From: JAYRWD01 sp041918255
Lineage (GTDB): Bacteria > Patescibacteriota > Dojkabacteria > B142 > WJKM01
Length of the DNA: 30,021 nucleotides
Reading direction: 5' to 3'
Assembly (NCBI GenBank): GCA_041918255.1
Contig: JAYRWD010000024.1
Coordinates: 1 to 30,021, forward strand
The position numbers and the translations under genes are program-made. Of this stretch, positions 1 to 7,201 are shown one piece after another. Numbering within the stretch: the first letter of the stretch is position 1; each line of letters starts with the position of its first letter. The notes below the pieces were generated by a model. It searched no databases. It worked only from the letters and a program-made list of their open reading frames with translations, and was not told the DNA's origin.

Positions 1-2
1 AA

Positions 3-68
3 ATTAATGTGAGATTTAAGTTTAAAGACTCGGATAGAATCTACTCTCTAAATCTTACTCCGCACTAA
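3..68 (+). CDS. Possible C-terminal tail of a CDS entering from the left
   Basis: Frame 3 is open from the window edge to a TAA at 66-68 and reads 21 residues ending RIYSLNLTPH. The alternating polar and hydrophobic residues would suit a final beta strand. The other two forward frames stop within the first dozen bases. Nothing here identifies a family, and an open frame this short could be chance. Confidence 0.3.
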   Translation: MNVRFKFKDSDRIYSLNLTPH

Positions 69-182
69 ATGGATAACTCAGGAGGGGAAGGAATTCATCT
101 AGGAAACCTATCATTTGTGATTCTGGATCTATCTGTCGATAGACAGGTAAGCCAGAAAGACATTAGGGGGTCGCCCTTTTAT

Positions 183-213
183 GTCATTCCTGCGCCTGCC
201 TACGCAGGTAGGC
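183..213. repeat. GTCAT-type palindromic repeat, copy a
   Basis: The unit begins GTCATTCCTGCGCCTGCC and contains the hairpin arms GCCTAC (198-203) and GTAGGC (208-213). The GTCATTC start and the CCTGCCTACGCAGGTAGG core recur at 374-466, so this is a shorter or decayed relative of that repeat. Confidence 0.65.
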
Positions 214-329
214 AAACAGAAATCCAATTTTTCCTGTCTCATTCTTTTTATTATTCAGTCTGATTCTGGATGCGTTCGCTTCGCTCACTTACCAGAAAGA
301 CGCCAGAGGTACGCCTGCCTTCCTTTTGT

Positions 330-351
330 GTCATTCTGGCTTGCCCAGAAT
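330..351. repeat. GTCATTCTGG palindromic repeat, copy b
   Basis: This unit begins GTCATTCTGG, the same start as the copy at 374. Arms ATTCTGG (333-339) and CCAGAAT (345-351) are perfectly complementary around a 5-base loop. It appears to be a minimal member of the dispersed repeat family in this gene-free stretch. Confidence 0.6.
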
Positions 352-373
352 CTCGTACCATCCCATCCTTACC

Positions 374-466
374 GTCATTCTGGCCTGCCTACGCAGTCAG
401 GGGAGCGAAGCGACGCCACCTACTTACGCCTGCCTCCGCAGGTAGGTAGGCAGGCGCAGGAATGAC
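374..466. repeat. GTCATTC...GAATGAC inverted-repeat element, copy c
   Basis: This 93-bp unit is bounded by GTCATTC (374-380) and its exact complement GAATGAC (460-466). Inside, CCTGCCTACGCAG near the left end complements the GGTAGGTAGGCAGG run near the right end, so the whole unit can fold into one long imperfect hairpin. No coding frame of quality crosses it. Such units are typical of dispersed intergenic palindromes that may be mobilised in trans. Confidence 0.7.
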
Positions 467-494
467 AGAAAGGCTACAGAGAAAATGCATTTGT

Positions 495-533
495 GTCATT
501 GCTACCCCGTGCTTGACACGGGGCGAGGATGAC
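495..533. repeat. GTCAT...ATGAC palindromic repeat, copy d
   Basis: GTCAT (495-499) and ATGAC (529-533) are complementary ends. They enclose a 7-bp GC-rich hairpin, CCCCGTG (505-511) with CACGGGG (517-523). The ends match copies a and c but the inner stem is different in sequence, as expected of a structure-conserved repeat family. Between here and about 685 nothing else is recognisable. Confidence 0.65.
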
Positions 534-684
534 AACAAAGAGAGGGGGGACACACGAATCAGAACCCTAGCTTTGACCATTTTGTATTGAGTTTGAGGAG
601 CAAGTCACAACAAACAAACCTAGTACTATCTATATACCTTTTTGTTTGGGCAATTACTGCAAATAAACCCACACAAGCTCGACC

Positions 685-713
685 TTGCGTGAAAATTTTC
701 ACTATGTTAATCT
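685..713 (+). promoter_or_regulatory. Weak candidate promoter with a 14-bp palindrome in the spacer
   Basis: TTGCGT (685-690) and TAATCT (708-713) are 17 bp apart and could be -35 and -10 boxes for the oxidoreductase gene at 828. The perfect palindrome GTGAAAATTTTCAC (689-702) lies almost entirely in the spacer, where a repressor dimer could bind. The -10 match is poor, so the promoter itself is uncertain; the palindrome is directly seen. Confidence 0.35.
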
Positions 714-730
714 AAGAGCGCATTTTTCTG

Positions 731-769
731 TTTTGTATCTCTCCATTGTGTCTTTCCAAAGATACAAAA
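731..769 (+). promoter_or_regulatory. 10-bp leader hairpin upstream of the dsbA-like gene
   Basis: TTTTGTATCT (731-740) and AGATACAAAA (760-769) are perfectly complementary around a 19-base loop. The hairpin would lie in the 5' leader of the gene that starts at 828. It is not followed by a run of T, so it is not a standard terminator. Its role is unknown. Confidence 0.4.
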
Positions 770-827
770 GAAGCCTTTACATGTAGCAGTCATTTAATTT
801 ATTTATTTAATATTTTTATCGTCTACT

Positions 828-1631
828 ATGGACAAGTCCCCACAAGAAGAAACAACCTACAAAAGCACGGATAGTAATACCGTGACCTTTGACCTCCAAC
901 CGTTACTTCTGCCCTTAGCCATTGTTCTTTCATCTATCATTTTTTCAGTTTCTCTCTATGCCTCTGCAGCTAGACTATCAAAAGGTCTTTTTGGCGTTGA
1001 TCCTAATAGCGCTAATCAACCTTCTAATGCGGCTGCTCCTGGTCAGGAAGCTAACAAACCTCCGAGCCAACCACAAACCGCTACAGTAAGCATTGATGAT
1101 GATGCGATCAAGGGCAATAAAGGGAAAGCGAAAGTTGGTATAGTTGAATTCAGCGATTATCAATGTCCTTTCTGCAAACGTTTCTTTGATGACACACTTA
1201 CTCAGATGACAAAAGAATACATTGATACGAACAAAGCAATCTTAGTTTATAGAGACCTTCCACTCCCAATCCACCCATTTGCTCAAGCAGAAGCCGAAGC
1301 AGCTGAATGTGCTGGCGAGCAAGGCAACGATAAGTACTATGCCATGCATGACAAGCTATTTCAGGGTGGAGGACAATTCGATGTTGCAGGTTTGAAAAAT
1401 CTTGCCAAAGAAATCGGTCTAAACACTAGTAAATTTGATAGTTGTCTCGACGAAGGTAAAATGAAAGCTGAAGTACAAAAAGATTCAACCGACGCCTCAC
1501 AAGTTGGAATCAATGGAACTCCAGGATTCGTAATCGGGAAATTAAACGATGATGGAACGGTTACGGGTGAAATTGTTTCAGGAGCTCAACCTTACGCGAA
1601 CTTCAAAACAGTTATTGAAAAGTACTTGTAG
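828..1631 (+). CDS. Membrane-anchored DsbA/BdbD-like thiol:disulfide oxidoreductase
   Basis: The 267-residue protein has one N-terminal membrane segment (about residues 24-46), a Pro/Ala/Gln-rich linker (58-85) and a thioredoxin-fold domain of the DsbA/Thioredoxin_4 type. The active site CPFC is at 113-116 in the context SDYQCPFCKRFF, and the cis-proline loop GTPGF is near 230-234. Two more cysteines, C161 and C206, lie in the helical part as in Gram-positive BdbD-like proteins. It probably introduces or isomerises disulfides in exported proteins outside the membrane. Cysteine-rich secreted proteins elsewhere in the window (20511-21866 and 27157-28302) are plausible clients. No Shine-Dalgarno is seen before the ATG. 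A hairpin follows the stop. Confidence 0.9.
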   Translation: MDKSPQEETTYKSTDSNTVTFDLQPLLLPLAIVLSSIIFSVSLYASAARLSKGLFGVDPNSANQPSNAAAPGQEANKPPSQPQTATVSIDDDAIKGNKGKAKVGIVEFSDYQCPFCKRFFDDTLTQMTKEYIDTNKAILVYRDLPLPIHPFAQAEAEAAECAGEQGNDKYYAMHDKLFQGGGQFDVAGLKNLAKEIGLNTSKFDSCLDEGKMKAEVQKDSTDASQVGINGTPGFVIGKLNDDGTVTGEIVSGAQPYANFKTVIEKYL

Positions 1632-1658
1632 TCTAGAATTAATCAAGGCTTCTTTGCT

Positions 1659-1694
1659 AGAGCCGTTACCCGGAGGGTAGCGGCTCTTCATTTC
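1659..1694 (+). terminator. Strong hairpin after the dsbA-like gene
   Basis: Arms 1659-1671 (AGAGCCGTTACCC) and 1675-1687 (GGGTAGCGGCTCT) pair over 13 bp with one T-G wobble and a 3-base loop. The T tract after it is weak (TTCATTTC). The position 27 bases after a stop codon supports a transcription terminator or an mRNA-end-stabilising hairpin. Confidence 0.6.
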
Positions 1695-1726
1695 GCTATG
1701 CGATAATGTAAGAAATAATTAAGACT

Positions 1727-2233
1727 ATGACTAACCACTACCGTATCGAAAAAATTTTAAAATCTGAAGAATGCGCGAGCAAACTTTCGTCCATAACTGA
1801 TTTAGTTTTCGTTTCAGGAGCTTTTGATATATTGCATTTCGGACATATAGACTTCCTAAGAAAAGCAAAGGCTATCTCCAGTCAGTCTAAACTGTTTGTG
1901 GTCACTCATTCTGATAAAATCATCAATCGTATCAAAGGAGAGGGTCGACCATATTTCTCTGAATTTGAACGCGTGGAGCTCATAAGCGAACTTGAGTGCG
2001 TTAATTATGTGACTGTATGGGATGGATGGGAGAATATCGTTGATTTTGCTACCTTTGTAAAGCCAAAATACTTTGCAATTACCTCGAAAAGTTATGAACA
2101 CAGCACACGAGGCAATTGGGATGCTCTTTCATGGGAACAAGTTGCTAAGAAGACTCATTCAATAATTGTAAAAATTGAAATTGACACAACTCGGAGCTCA
2201 AGCTTAGTTGCTAAGCGACTACCCATCGAATAG
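1727..2233 (+). CDS. Cytidylyltransferase-like (HxGH nucleotidyltransferase) protein
   Basis: This 168-residue protein has the nucleotidyltransferase signature GAFDILHFGHIDFLRKAK, with HFGH at 37-40, near the start of a Rossmann-like domain. A C-terminal TRSSSLVAK segment matches the ISTT/RTSS-type nucleotide-binding motif of the family. The size fits single-domain members such as the C-terminal half of HldE/RfaE, TagD-like or FAD-synthetase-like enzymes, which transfer a nucleotide to a phosphorylated small substrate. The substrate cannot be read from sequence. The recO gene starts 27 bases downstream on the same strand, so the two may share a transcript. Confidence 0.8.
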   Translation: MTNHYRIEKILKSEECASKLSSITDLVFVSGAFDILHFGHIDFLRKAKAISSQSKLFVVTHSDKIINRIKGEGRPYFSEFERVELISELECVNYVTVWDGWENIVDFATFVKPKYFAITSKSYEHSTRGNWDALSWEQVAKKTHSIIVKIEIDTTRSSSLVAKRLPIE

Positions 2234-2260
2234 GATTAATATCACTTTTGCCTACCATCC

Positions 2261-2986
2261 ATGCGAGTACATAAGATAGAAGGATTTATTTACAAAACAA
2301 AGCATCTTCAAGAAAGAGACAAACTTGTTTGGATTCTATCCAATACAAACGGCAAAGTCACAGCAGTCGCGAAAGGGGTAAAAAAGATAACCAGTAAAAG
2401 AGCAGGACATATAGATATTTTTAACTATAATCAGTTTCAGTTATACAAAGGAAACGGACTCGACATTATTACCGATACCCGAATAATCGATTCCTACCCC
2501 ACAGCAAAAAAATTTAACCCCTTTGTATTCCTTCAACTTGCCGAAGTCATCGACAAGGTAGCACTCGATGAGCTTGATTCATCACGCCTGTTGAACACTC
2601 TAACAAAAGAGTTAAATGACGTAACCTGCGACACTCTTTATATTCGTATATTTAAAATTTATCTCGAACTTTTAAGAATGCTTGGATTCGAGCCATTATT
2701 TAATCACTTTTTAAATGGTGAGATACTTACTGAAAAGTCAAAAATATACTTCGAACTTTATACCCCTGGATTTAGTCCACAAGGTTCGGAGTCACAAAGA
2801 GTATTATCAACTACATTTAAGTGTTTAAAATTTATCCAAAAACATATTACTCATGAAGCGGAAAAACTTAACATCTCCCAAAATGTGTTGGAGGAAATGG
2901 ACCATATTCTCCTTACTTGGGTAAAAAATATGTTTGATCTCCAGATAAAGTCGAAGACTTTATTGCATAATCATTTCGCTATATAA
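2261..2986 (+). CDS. recO: DNA repair protein RecO
   Basis: The 241-residue protein begins with the RecO OB-fold (residues 1-80; GFIYKTKHLQERDKLVWILS and GKVTAVAKGVKK) and continues into the helical domain with YIRIFKIYLELLRMLGFEP. RecO loads RecA onto SSB-coated DNA with RecR during gap repair. Length is normal for the family. The four-cysteine zinc site found in many RecO proteins after the LGF/xP motif is absent here: the region 145-170 contains no CxxC. The next gene starts 23 bases downstream. Confidence 0.88.
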   Translation: MRVHKIEGFIYKTKHLQERDKLVWILSNTNGKVTAVAKGVKKITSKRAGHIDIFNYNQFQLYKGNGLDIITDTRIIDSYPTAKKFNPFVFLQLAEVIDKVALDELDSSRLLNTLTKELNDVTCDTLYIRIFKIYLELLRMLGFEPLFNHFLNGEILTEKSKIYFELYTPGFSPQGSESQRVLSTTFKCLKFIQKHITHEAEKLNISQNVLEEMDHILLTWVKNMFDLQIKSKTLLHNHFAI

Positions 2987-3009
2987 TTGAAATACAATTA
3001 AAATAAATC

Positions 3010-3783
3010 ATGCAATTACTTGAAGAGGTAAATCTGGCTATTAGCGGACATACAAGCAGTGGCTGCACAAGCTCAGCATTGCTGCTGGCATATATCCTAC
3101 AAAAACGATTTATATACGCGGGAGGTTTATATAAATTAATAGCTTCTAACCTAGGATATGACCCTAAAACTAATGATATCGAAAAATACGAAAAAGAATA
3201 TGGTGAGCAGTGGGATGTATTGTGGGAGAATTACGTCAGTTGGAAAATCAACAACGAGCGCAACTTGCTAGCTAATACAAAAATTTCAGGCTTTTTTACT
3301 ACTCCGAAACTATGGCTATTTGAAGCTTTCGTAACAGCAGATCCGGAAGTGCGCGCGAGTCGAGCTGTTTACGATAACAGGAGTGAAGATATTGTAGCTA
3401 GAGATAAACTGCTTCAGACTCGCTGGAAAAGATTATTTAAAATTGATTGGCTTGATACAGAAGCGATTCGCGAGAATTATGATATCTTAATTCGAAATGA
3501 CGGACTGTCTATCGCCGAAACCTCTTATGAAATATTTCGGACCATGCGAACAGCATTAGGGGTAAGGGTTCTCTACACTTTATCCGATTTTGAAAAGATT
3601 GAAAAACTTTCTCATCAGCAAGGTAAAAAATTCTTTTATGAGCGGCTAGAAAAGCAAAATCTATTAGTAAAGGAAAAGGAAATTTGTTTGGATTGGATCA
3701 ACAATTTCTCCGAAGAACTTAGCCAGACTCCACTGGAATGGCAAGAAATAGTATATCGTTTCGCCACAATAGAAAAAAGCTAG
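3010..3783 (+). CDS. Cytidylate-kinase-like P-loop protein with altered Walker A
   Basis: The first 180 of 257 residues follow the archaeal-type cytidylate kinase layout: a P-loop ISGHTSSGCTSSALLLAY (about 12-29), then FIYAGGLYKLIASNLGYD as in the family's FxSAGxxFR segment, a LID-like AFVTADPEVRASRAVYDNR, and a C-terminal DGLSIAETSYEIF helix. The Walker A lysine is replaced by cysteine (GCTS instead of GKS/T). From my knowledge of the family, some archaeal members carry Thr at this position, so activity is not excluded. The last 75 residues are an extension I do not recognise. It may phosphorylate a nucleotide or be a non-catalytic relative. It follows recO closely on the same strand. Confidence 0.65.
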   Translation: MQLLEEVNLAISGHTSSGCTSSALLLAYILQKRFIYAGGLYKLIASNLGYDPKTNDIEKYEKEYGEQWDVLWENYVSWKINNERNLLANTKISGFFTTPKLWLFEAFVTADPEVRASRAVYDNRSEDIVARDKLLQTRWKRLFKIDWLDTEAIRENYDILIRNDGLSIAETSYEIFRTMRTALGVRVLYTLSDFEKIEKLSHQQGKKFFYERLEKQNLLVKEKEICLDWINNFSEELSQTPLEWQEIVYRFATIEKS

Positions 3784-3786
3784 GCT

Positions 3787-4374
3787 CTAAGGTTTAGGGA
3801 GTGAATTTATCAAGTTTGGGGTAATCTCCGGAAAGTTAAAATATCTCCCTGGTCGATTACATGCGAAATTTACAATAAGCCGATCTATCATTCTTCTAAT
3901 TGCGTCCCCGCTTTTTCTGGCTATTCCAATTCTTTGATTTTTAAAGGCTAAAATTTGTTCAATAATATCAGCGTCCTGCACTAGCTTTACATAAACATCG
4001 TTTCGCTCATCTACTGACCCAAAAGGAAATGTAAAATTATGACGCAAGGCGATATTTAGCAATACTTTTTCATCATCTTTGCGCACATTTATTCTTTCGT
4101 GTTTTAAGTGTTTTTTGATATATCGAGCAGTAAACCAGCCTTCGAGCCAATACATAAAAAACGAATTCTTCCTCCAGGCGTATGATAAATCATGCAGAAG
4201 ACACCCGGTTCGCAAAAGTAACATATCAATCTTTTCATCCAGACCCGACAACCCAGCGATTAACTCAGCATTTCGCGCCACAGCCAGCGCATGGGTCAAT
4301 CCATGACTTATATCAGACTCCCCGAATATTTTTTTTAAGCTTTCTTCTACTTTTTTAACCGTTGCTAAATCCAT
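3787..4374 (-). CDS. HD-domain phosphohydrolase-like protein
   Basis: This 195-residue protein has the HD-superfamily metal ligands in order: H28 in HGLTHALAVARNA, the H61-D62 doublet in GCLLHDLSY, H112 in ALRHNF, and D134/D136 in LVQDADIIEQI. That pattern fits a small stand-alone HD hydrolase acting on a nucleotide or other phosphate ester; the substrate is unknown. A basic or aromatic stretch (KNSFFMYWLEGWFTARYIKKH, about 69-89) replaces the usual loop after the HD doublet. It is convergent with the kinase-like gene, with only 3 bases between the stops. Confidence 0.8.
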   Translation of the reverse strand: MDLATVKKVEESLKKIFGESDISHGLTHALAVARNAELIAGLSGLDEKIDMLLLRTGCLLHDLSYAWRKNSFFMYWLEGWFTARYIKKHLKHERINVRKDDEKVLLNIALRHNFTFPFGSVDERNDVYVKLVQDADIIEQILAFKNQRIGIARKSGDAIRRMIDRLIVNFACNRPGRYFNFPEITPNLINSLPKP

Positions 4375-4438
4375 AAATTAACAATAAAAAATTTTTATCA
4401 ATTAAACTAACGCTAAATGACAGCCTGATCACAAAAAA

Positions 4439-4753
4439 TTAGTTTCTTTTCTCATCTCCTTTCCGCTTTGGATTTCCCCATTGCCAACGAGGTGCTTCGC
4501 CTTTCCAAAAACAAATCGCAGTAAAAATTACTATTAAAACTATTGTTCGAGGTACGAAATTTATCAATGTGTCACTCGCAGAATGACTTCTGGTGTCAAC
4601 TCGAATGAAATTTGACACAATGAGCGTAAGAAATATTCCCATCGTTAGCCAGCCCTGCCAGCGCGCAGGAGTCCAACCCCAACCGTATAATTTACGCTTA
4701 AACCAGTATCCGTGTGGATTGTCTCGAAGATATTTTATATATTGTTTAAACAT
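4439..4753 (-). CDS. Conserved small membrane protein
   Basis: The 104-residue protein starts MFKQYIKYLRDNPHGYWFKR and has a Trp-rich juxtamembrane part (LYGWGWTPARWQGW) followed by two hydrophobic segments, about 35-48 and 68-83. It ends with a basic tail (NPKRKGDEKRN). I recall similar YIKYLRDNPxGYWFKRKLYGWGWTP proteins as conserved, uncharacterised proteins in several bacterial groups including CPR genomes. No function can be assigned. It is encoded 64 bases upstream of the HD gene on the same strand. Confidence 0.75.
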   Translation of the reverse strand: MFKQYIKYLRDNPHGYWFKRKLYGWGWTPARWQGWLTMGIFLTLIVSNFIRVDTRSHSASDTLINFVPRTIVLIVIFTAICFWKGEAPRWQWGNPKRKGDEKRN

Positions 4754-4959
4754 GTATATATTCTAACATATTAAGAATTCTGCTTTTTTTAAACAAATCC
4801 AGCCCCCCTAATTTGCCTAACTCTAAGCGTAAAACCTACGAATCAACGGTCATCAGCAACTATTTAGCTCGAACGATTTATCTTAAACCTCTATCATCAT
4901 TTTGCCGATTTGATTTCATAAACTAGCGTCAGCAATACGGGATGCGTGATAAACGAAAA

Positions 4960-5127
4960 TACTATATAATTGTATTAAGCAAGCCTCGCAAGCTGAAAGG
5001 AGGTAAGAATGTTTGGCAAATCAACAATTCAAATACTCAAAGCGCCTGTTAAATAGACAGGAAGGCTGGTGGAACCGTCCAATTTTGAGGACCCAGCGCG
5101 TGGATGAACCTATCCAGGCGCTTTTTT
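4960..5127 (+). promoter_or_regulatory. T-box riboswitch leader (probably glycine-responsive)
   Basis: The antiterminator is complete. The 5' strand GCTGG (5065-5069) pairs with CCAGC (5093-5097), the 7-base bulge TGGAACC (5070-5076) holds the UGGN that pairs with a tRNA 3' end, and a second helix joins GTCC (5077-5080) to GGAC (5089-5092). The run GGTGGAACCG is the classical T-box core. A stem-III-like hairpin CCTGT/ACAGG lies at 5045-5061. TATAAT at 4965-4970 may be the -10 box. UGGA would match a tRNA with discriminator U, such as tRNA-Gly, and the glycyl-tRNA synthetase gene lies in the downstream operon. Stem I is very short: possible pairs are GTATT/AATAC (4972-4976/5032-5036) around GCCTC/GAGGT, which would expose GGC at 5015-5017. 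Stem I and specifier are inference. Confidence 0.7.
5095..5127 (+). terminator. T-box terminator (attenuator) hairpin
   Basis: AGCGCGTGGAT (5095-5105) pairs with ATCCAGGCGCT (5112-5122) over 11 positions with one G-G mismatch, followed by a run of T (5122-5127). Its 5' arm shares AGC (5095-5097) with the antiterminator's 3' strand, so the two folds exclude each other. The 3' arm is also complementary over 10 bases to AAAGCGCCTG at 5039-5048, a possible third fold. Confidence 0.65.
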
Positions 5128-5145
5128 ATTTCTAAATTAAAAAAA

Positions 5146-5733
5146 ATGCAACCGCCTAATTGGGGCAAAATTGATGAACTCGAAATAAAAGTGTCGAATG
5201 ATATTTCGCTTAAGGTGCCGACCCTGGAAGATGGTAAAATTTTTTACAAGCTCTTTGAATCACAAAGACAGCATCTGGGTGAATGGTTACCAAGCATTAC
5301 AAATGTTAAATCCTTGGATGAAGAACTAAATTACATTAGAAACATAAGAGCGGATTTTCAAACTGGTGCAAAACTGATGTTAGGAATCTATGACCATGGC
5401 GAATTGATAGGTTCGATAGGAATGAATGAATCCAACTTATCTCGGGATCAGATGACTCTCGGCTATTGGATCATTCAAAAGAAACAGGGGCGGGGAATTA
5501 TGACCTCCTCAGCAATTGAGTTAATTGAATACTTATTTAGAAATAGTGAAGTTAATAGATTGGAGTTACGTATTTGCGTTGAAAATATTAAGAGTCGCAA
5601 TCTGGCGATACGTTTAGGTTTCAAATCTGAAGGCATACTAAGAGAAGGGGAAAAGATCGATGACAAATATTATGATTTTGAAATATTTGGATTGTTAAGA
5701 AAAGAGTGGAAGAATAAAACCGTTTTAAATTAA
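5146..5733 (+). CDS. GNAT acetyltransferase, RimJ/RimL-like
   Basis: This is a GNAT-fold N-acetyltransferase of the RimJ/RimL type, using acetyl-CoA. It shows LKVPTLEDGKIFYKLF at the N-terminus, the GSIGM strand, the acetyl-CoA loop QKKQGRGIMTSSA (Q/RxxGxG/A), and the closing segment NIKSRNLAIRLGFKSEGILRE. I chose the ATG at 5146 (MQPPNWGK), giving 195 residues. The in-frame ATG at 5104 lies inside the attenuator hairpin and would add only a basic 14-residue tail. The gene is first behind the T-box leader, and the glycyl-tRNA synthetase gene starts 16 bases after its stop, so it is probably controlled by tRNA charging. The substrate is unknown. Confidence 0.85.
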   Translation: MQPPNWGKIDELEIKVSNDISLKVPTLEDGKIFYKLFESQRQHLGEWLPSITNVKSLDEELNYIRNIRADFQTGAKLMLGIYDHGELIGSIGMNESNLSRDQMTLGYWIIQKKQGRGIMTSSAIELIEYLFRNSEVNRLELRICVENIKSRNLAIRLGFKSEGILREGEKIDDKYYDFEIFGLLRKEWKNKTVLN

Positions 5734-5749
5734 CTATTATCATCTACTT

Positions 5750-7201
5750 ATGAACACAAACAACCTTCTGGAAAAGATTACCGCCTGGGCAAAACGAAGA
5801 GGATTTGTTTTCCCGGCTTCAGAAATTTATGGTGGACTCGCCAATACATATGACTATGGTCCCTATGGAACTCAACTTAAAGAAAATCTCCGGCTTCTCT
5901 GGTGGAAAAAGTTTATCTCTGAGCGAGAAGATGTTTATCCAATTGATTCAACTATTATCATGCGTCCCGAAATATGGCAAGCAAGTGGGCACACTGCGAA
6001 TTTTGCCGATGTAATGGTGGAGGATAAGGTCACTCGTGAACGTTATCGGGCTGATCACCTAATCGAAGACAAATTAGAAAAAATTTTGAAAGATAATAAG
6101 ATCGAAATAATCGAAAATATGGCGAAAGCAAGTGACCTGAACGAAAAAGAGTCTGAAGCAGCTAAACATGGAAAAGTAGATGGACTATCGCCTGAAAAAC
6201 TTGGAAAAATCATAAATGAGATGAAACTTAAAAGTCCTAATGGCAATGAACTAAGTGAACCAAAAAGATTTAATCAGCTATTTGAAACAGAAGTTGGAAT
6301 TGTGGCGGGAGAGAAAAATAAAGCTTATCTAAGAGGAGAAATTGCGCAAGGCTTATTTATGAATTTTAAAAATATAATTGATTCCATGCATCCTCGGCTT
6401 CCTTTCGGTATAGGTCAAGTGGGTAAAGCCTTTAGAAACGAGATAACTCCTGGCAAATTTACTTTCAGAACTCTGGAATTTGATTTGATGGAATTTGAAT
6501 ATTTCTTTGATCCAGAAAAACAAAATTGGGAAGAATTATTTGAATATTGGAAAAGTGAAATGCAAACTTTTGCTCTAAGCCTAGGTATAAAGCAGGACAA
6601 ACTCCGATGGCGTCCGCACGAAGATTTTGAGAGATCCCATTACTCAAGTCGAACAGAAGATCTAGAATATTCCTTCCCGTGGGGTTTCAAAGAAATGTGG
6701 GGTCTTGCCTATCGTTCAAATTTTGACTTGAAAAACCACTCGCAAAACTCAGGTAAGGATCTAAGTTATATTTATCCTGATGGGTCAAAACTACTACCTC
6801 ATGTAATCGAACCTACCTTCGGACTTTCTAGACTGTTGTCGATAATCGTCATGGACGCCTACACCGAAGAAACTGTGAACGATAAAACTAGAGTAGTTTT
6901 GAAATTCCACCCATCCATTGCGCCTGTTCAAGTTGCTGTGTTTCCTCTGCAACGAGATGAAAAGTTACTCAAATTATCCCAGGAAATTTATTCATCATTG
7001 CGTGAATCTGGGTTTAGATGTGAATTCGATAATAGTGGCAATATTGGAAAAATGTATAGAAAGCAAGATGAAATCGGAACTCCGTATTGTGTCACTATCG
7101 ATTATCAGTCTTTGGAGGATAAGGCTGTGACTGTGCGAGATAGAGATACAATGGAACAGAGAAGGGTAAAAGTTGACGAATTAGCCAAGGAATTGCTATA
7201 G
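5750..7201 (+). CDS. glyS: Glycyl-tRNA synthetase, single-chain (alpha2) type
   Basis: This 483-residue class II synthetase joins glycine to tRNA-Gly. The N-terminus RRGFVFPASEIYGGLANTYDYGPYG and motif 1 segment MRPEIWQASGHTANFADVMV are diagnostic for the archaeal/eukaryotic-like homodimer type rather than the alpha2-beta2 GlyQ/GlyS type. Motif 2 is FRNEITPGKFTFRTLEFD, motif 3 is PTFGLSRLL, and the C-terminal anticodon-binding domain starts near IAPVQVAVFPL and ends with VTVRDRDTMEQRRV. The helical insertion around residues 100-165 is typical. Length is complete. It is second in the T-box operon after the GNAT gene; no Shine-Dalgarno is visible before the ATG. Confidence 0.96.
   Translation: MNTNNLLEKITAWAKRRGFVFPASEIYGGLANTYDYGPYGTQLKENLRLLWWKKFISEREDVYPIDSTIIMRPEIWQASGHTANFADVMVEDKVTRERYRADHLIEDKLEKILKDNKIEIIENMAKASDLNEKESEAAKHGKVDGLSPEKLGKIINEMKLKSPNGNELSEPKRFNQLFETEVGIVAGEKNKAYLRGEIAQGLFMNFKNIIDSMHPRLPFGIGQVGKAFRNEITPGKFTFRTLEFDLMEFEYFFDPEKQNWEELFEYWKSEMQTFALSLGIKQDKLRWRPHEDFERSHYSSRTEDLEYSFPWGFKEMWGLAYRSNFDLKNHSQNSGKDLSYIYPDGSKLLPHVIEPTFGLSRLLSIIVMDAYTEETVNDKTRVVLKFHPSIAPVQVAVFPLQRDEKLLKLSQEIYSSLRESGFRCEFDNSGNIGKMYRKQDEIGTPYCVTIDYQSLEDKAVTVRDRDTMEQRRVKVDELAKELL

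Noticed and set aside
374..533. Possible CRISPR array in the repeat cluster
   Set aside because: The units differ in length and inner sequence, are palindromic rather than direct repeats with unique spacers, and there are no cas genes nearby.
69..580. Three short open frames on both strands in the left gene-free region
   Set aside because: They run through the GTCAT palindromes and translate repeat sequence; no start signal or plausible protein composition.
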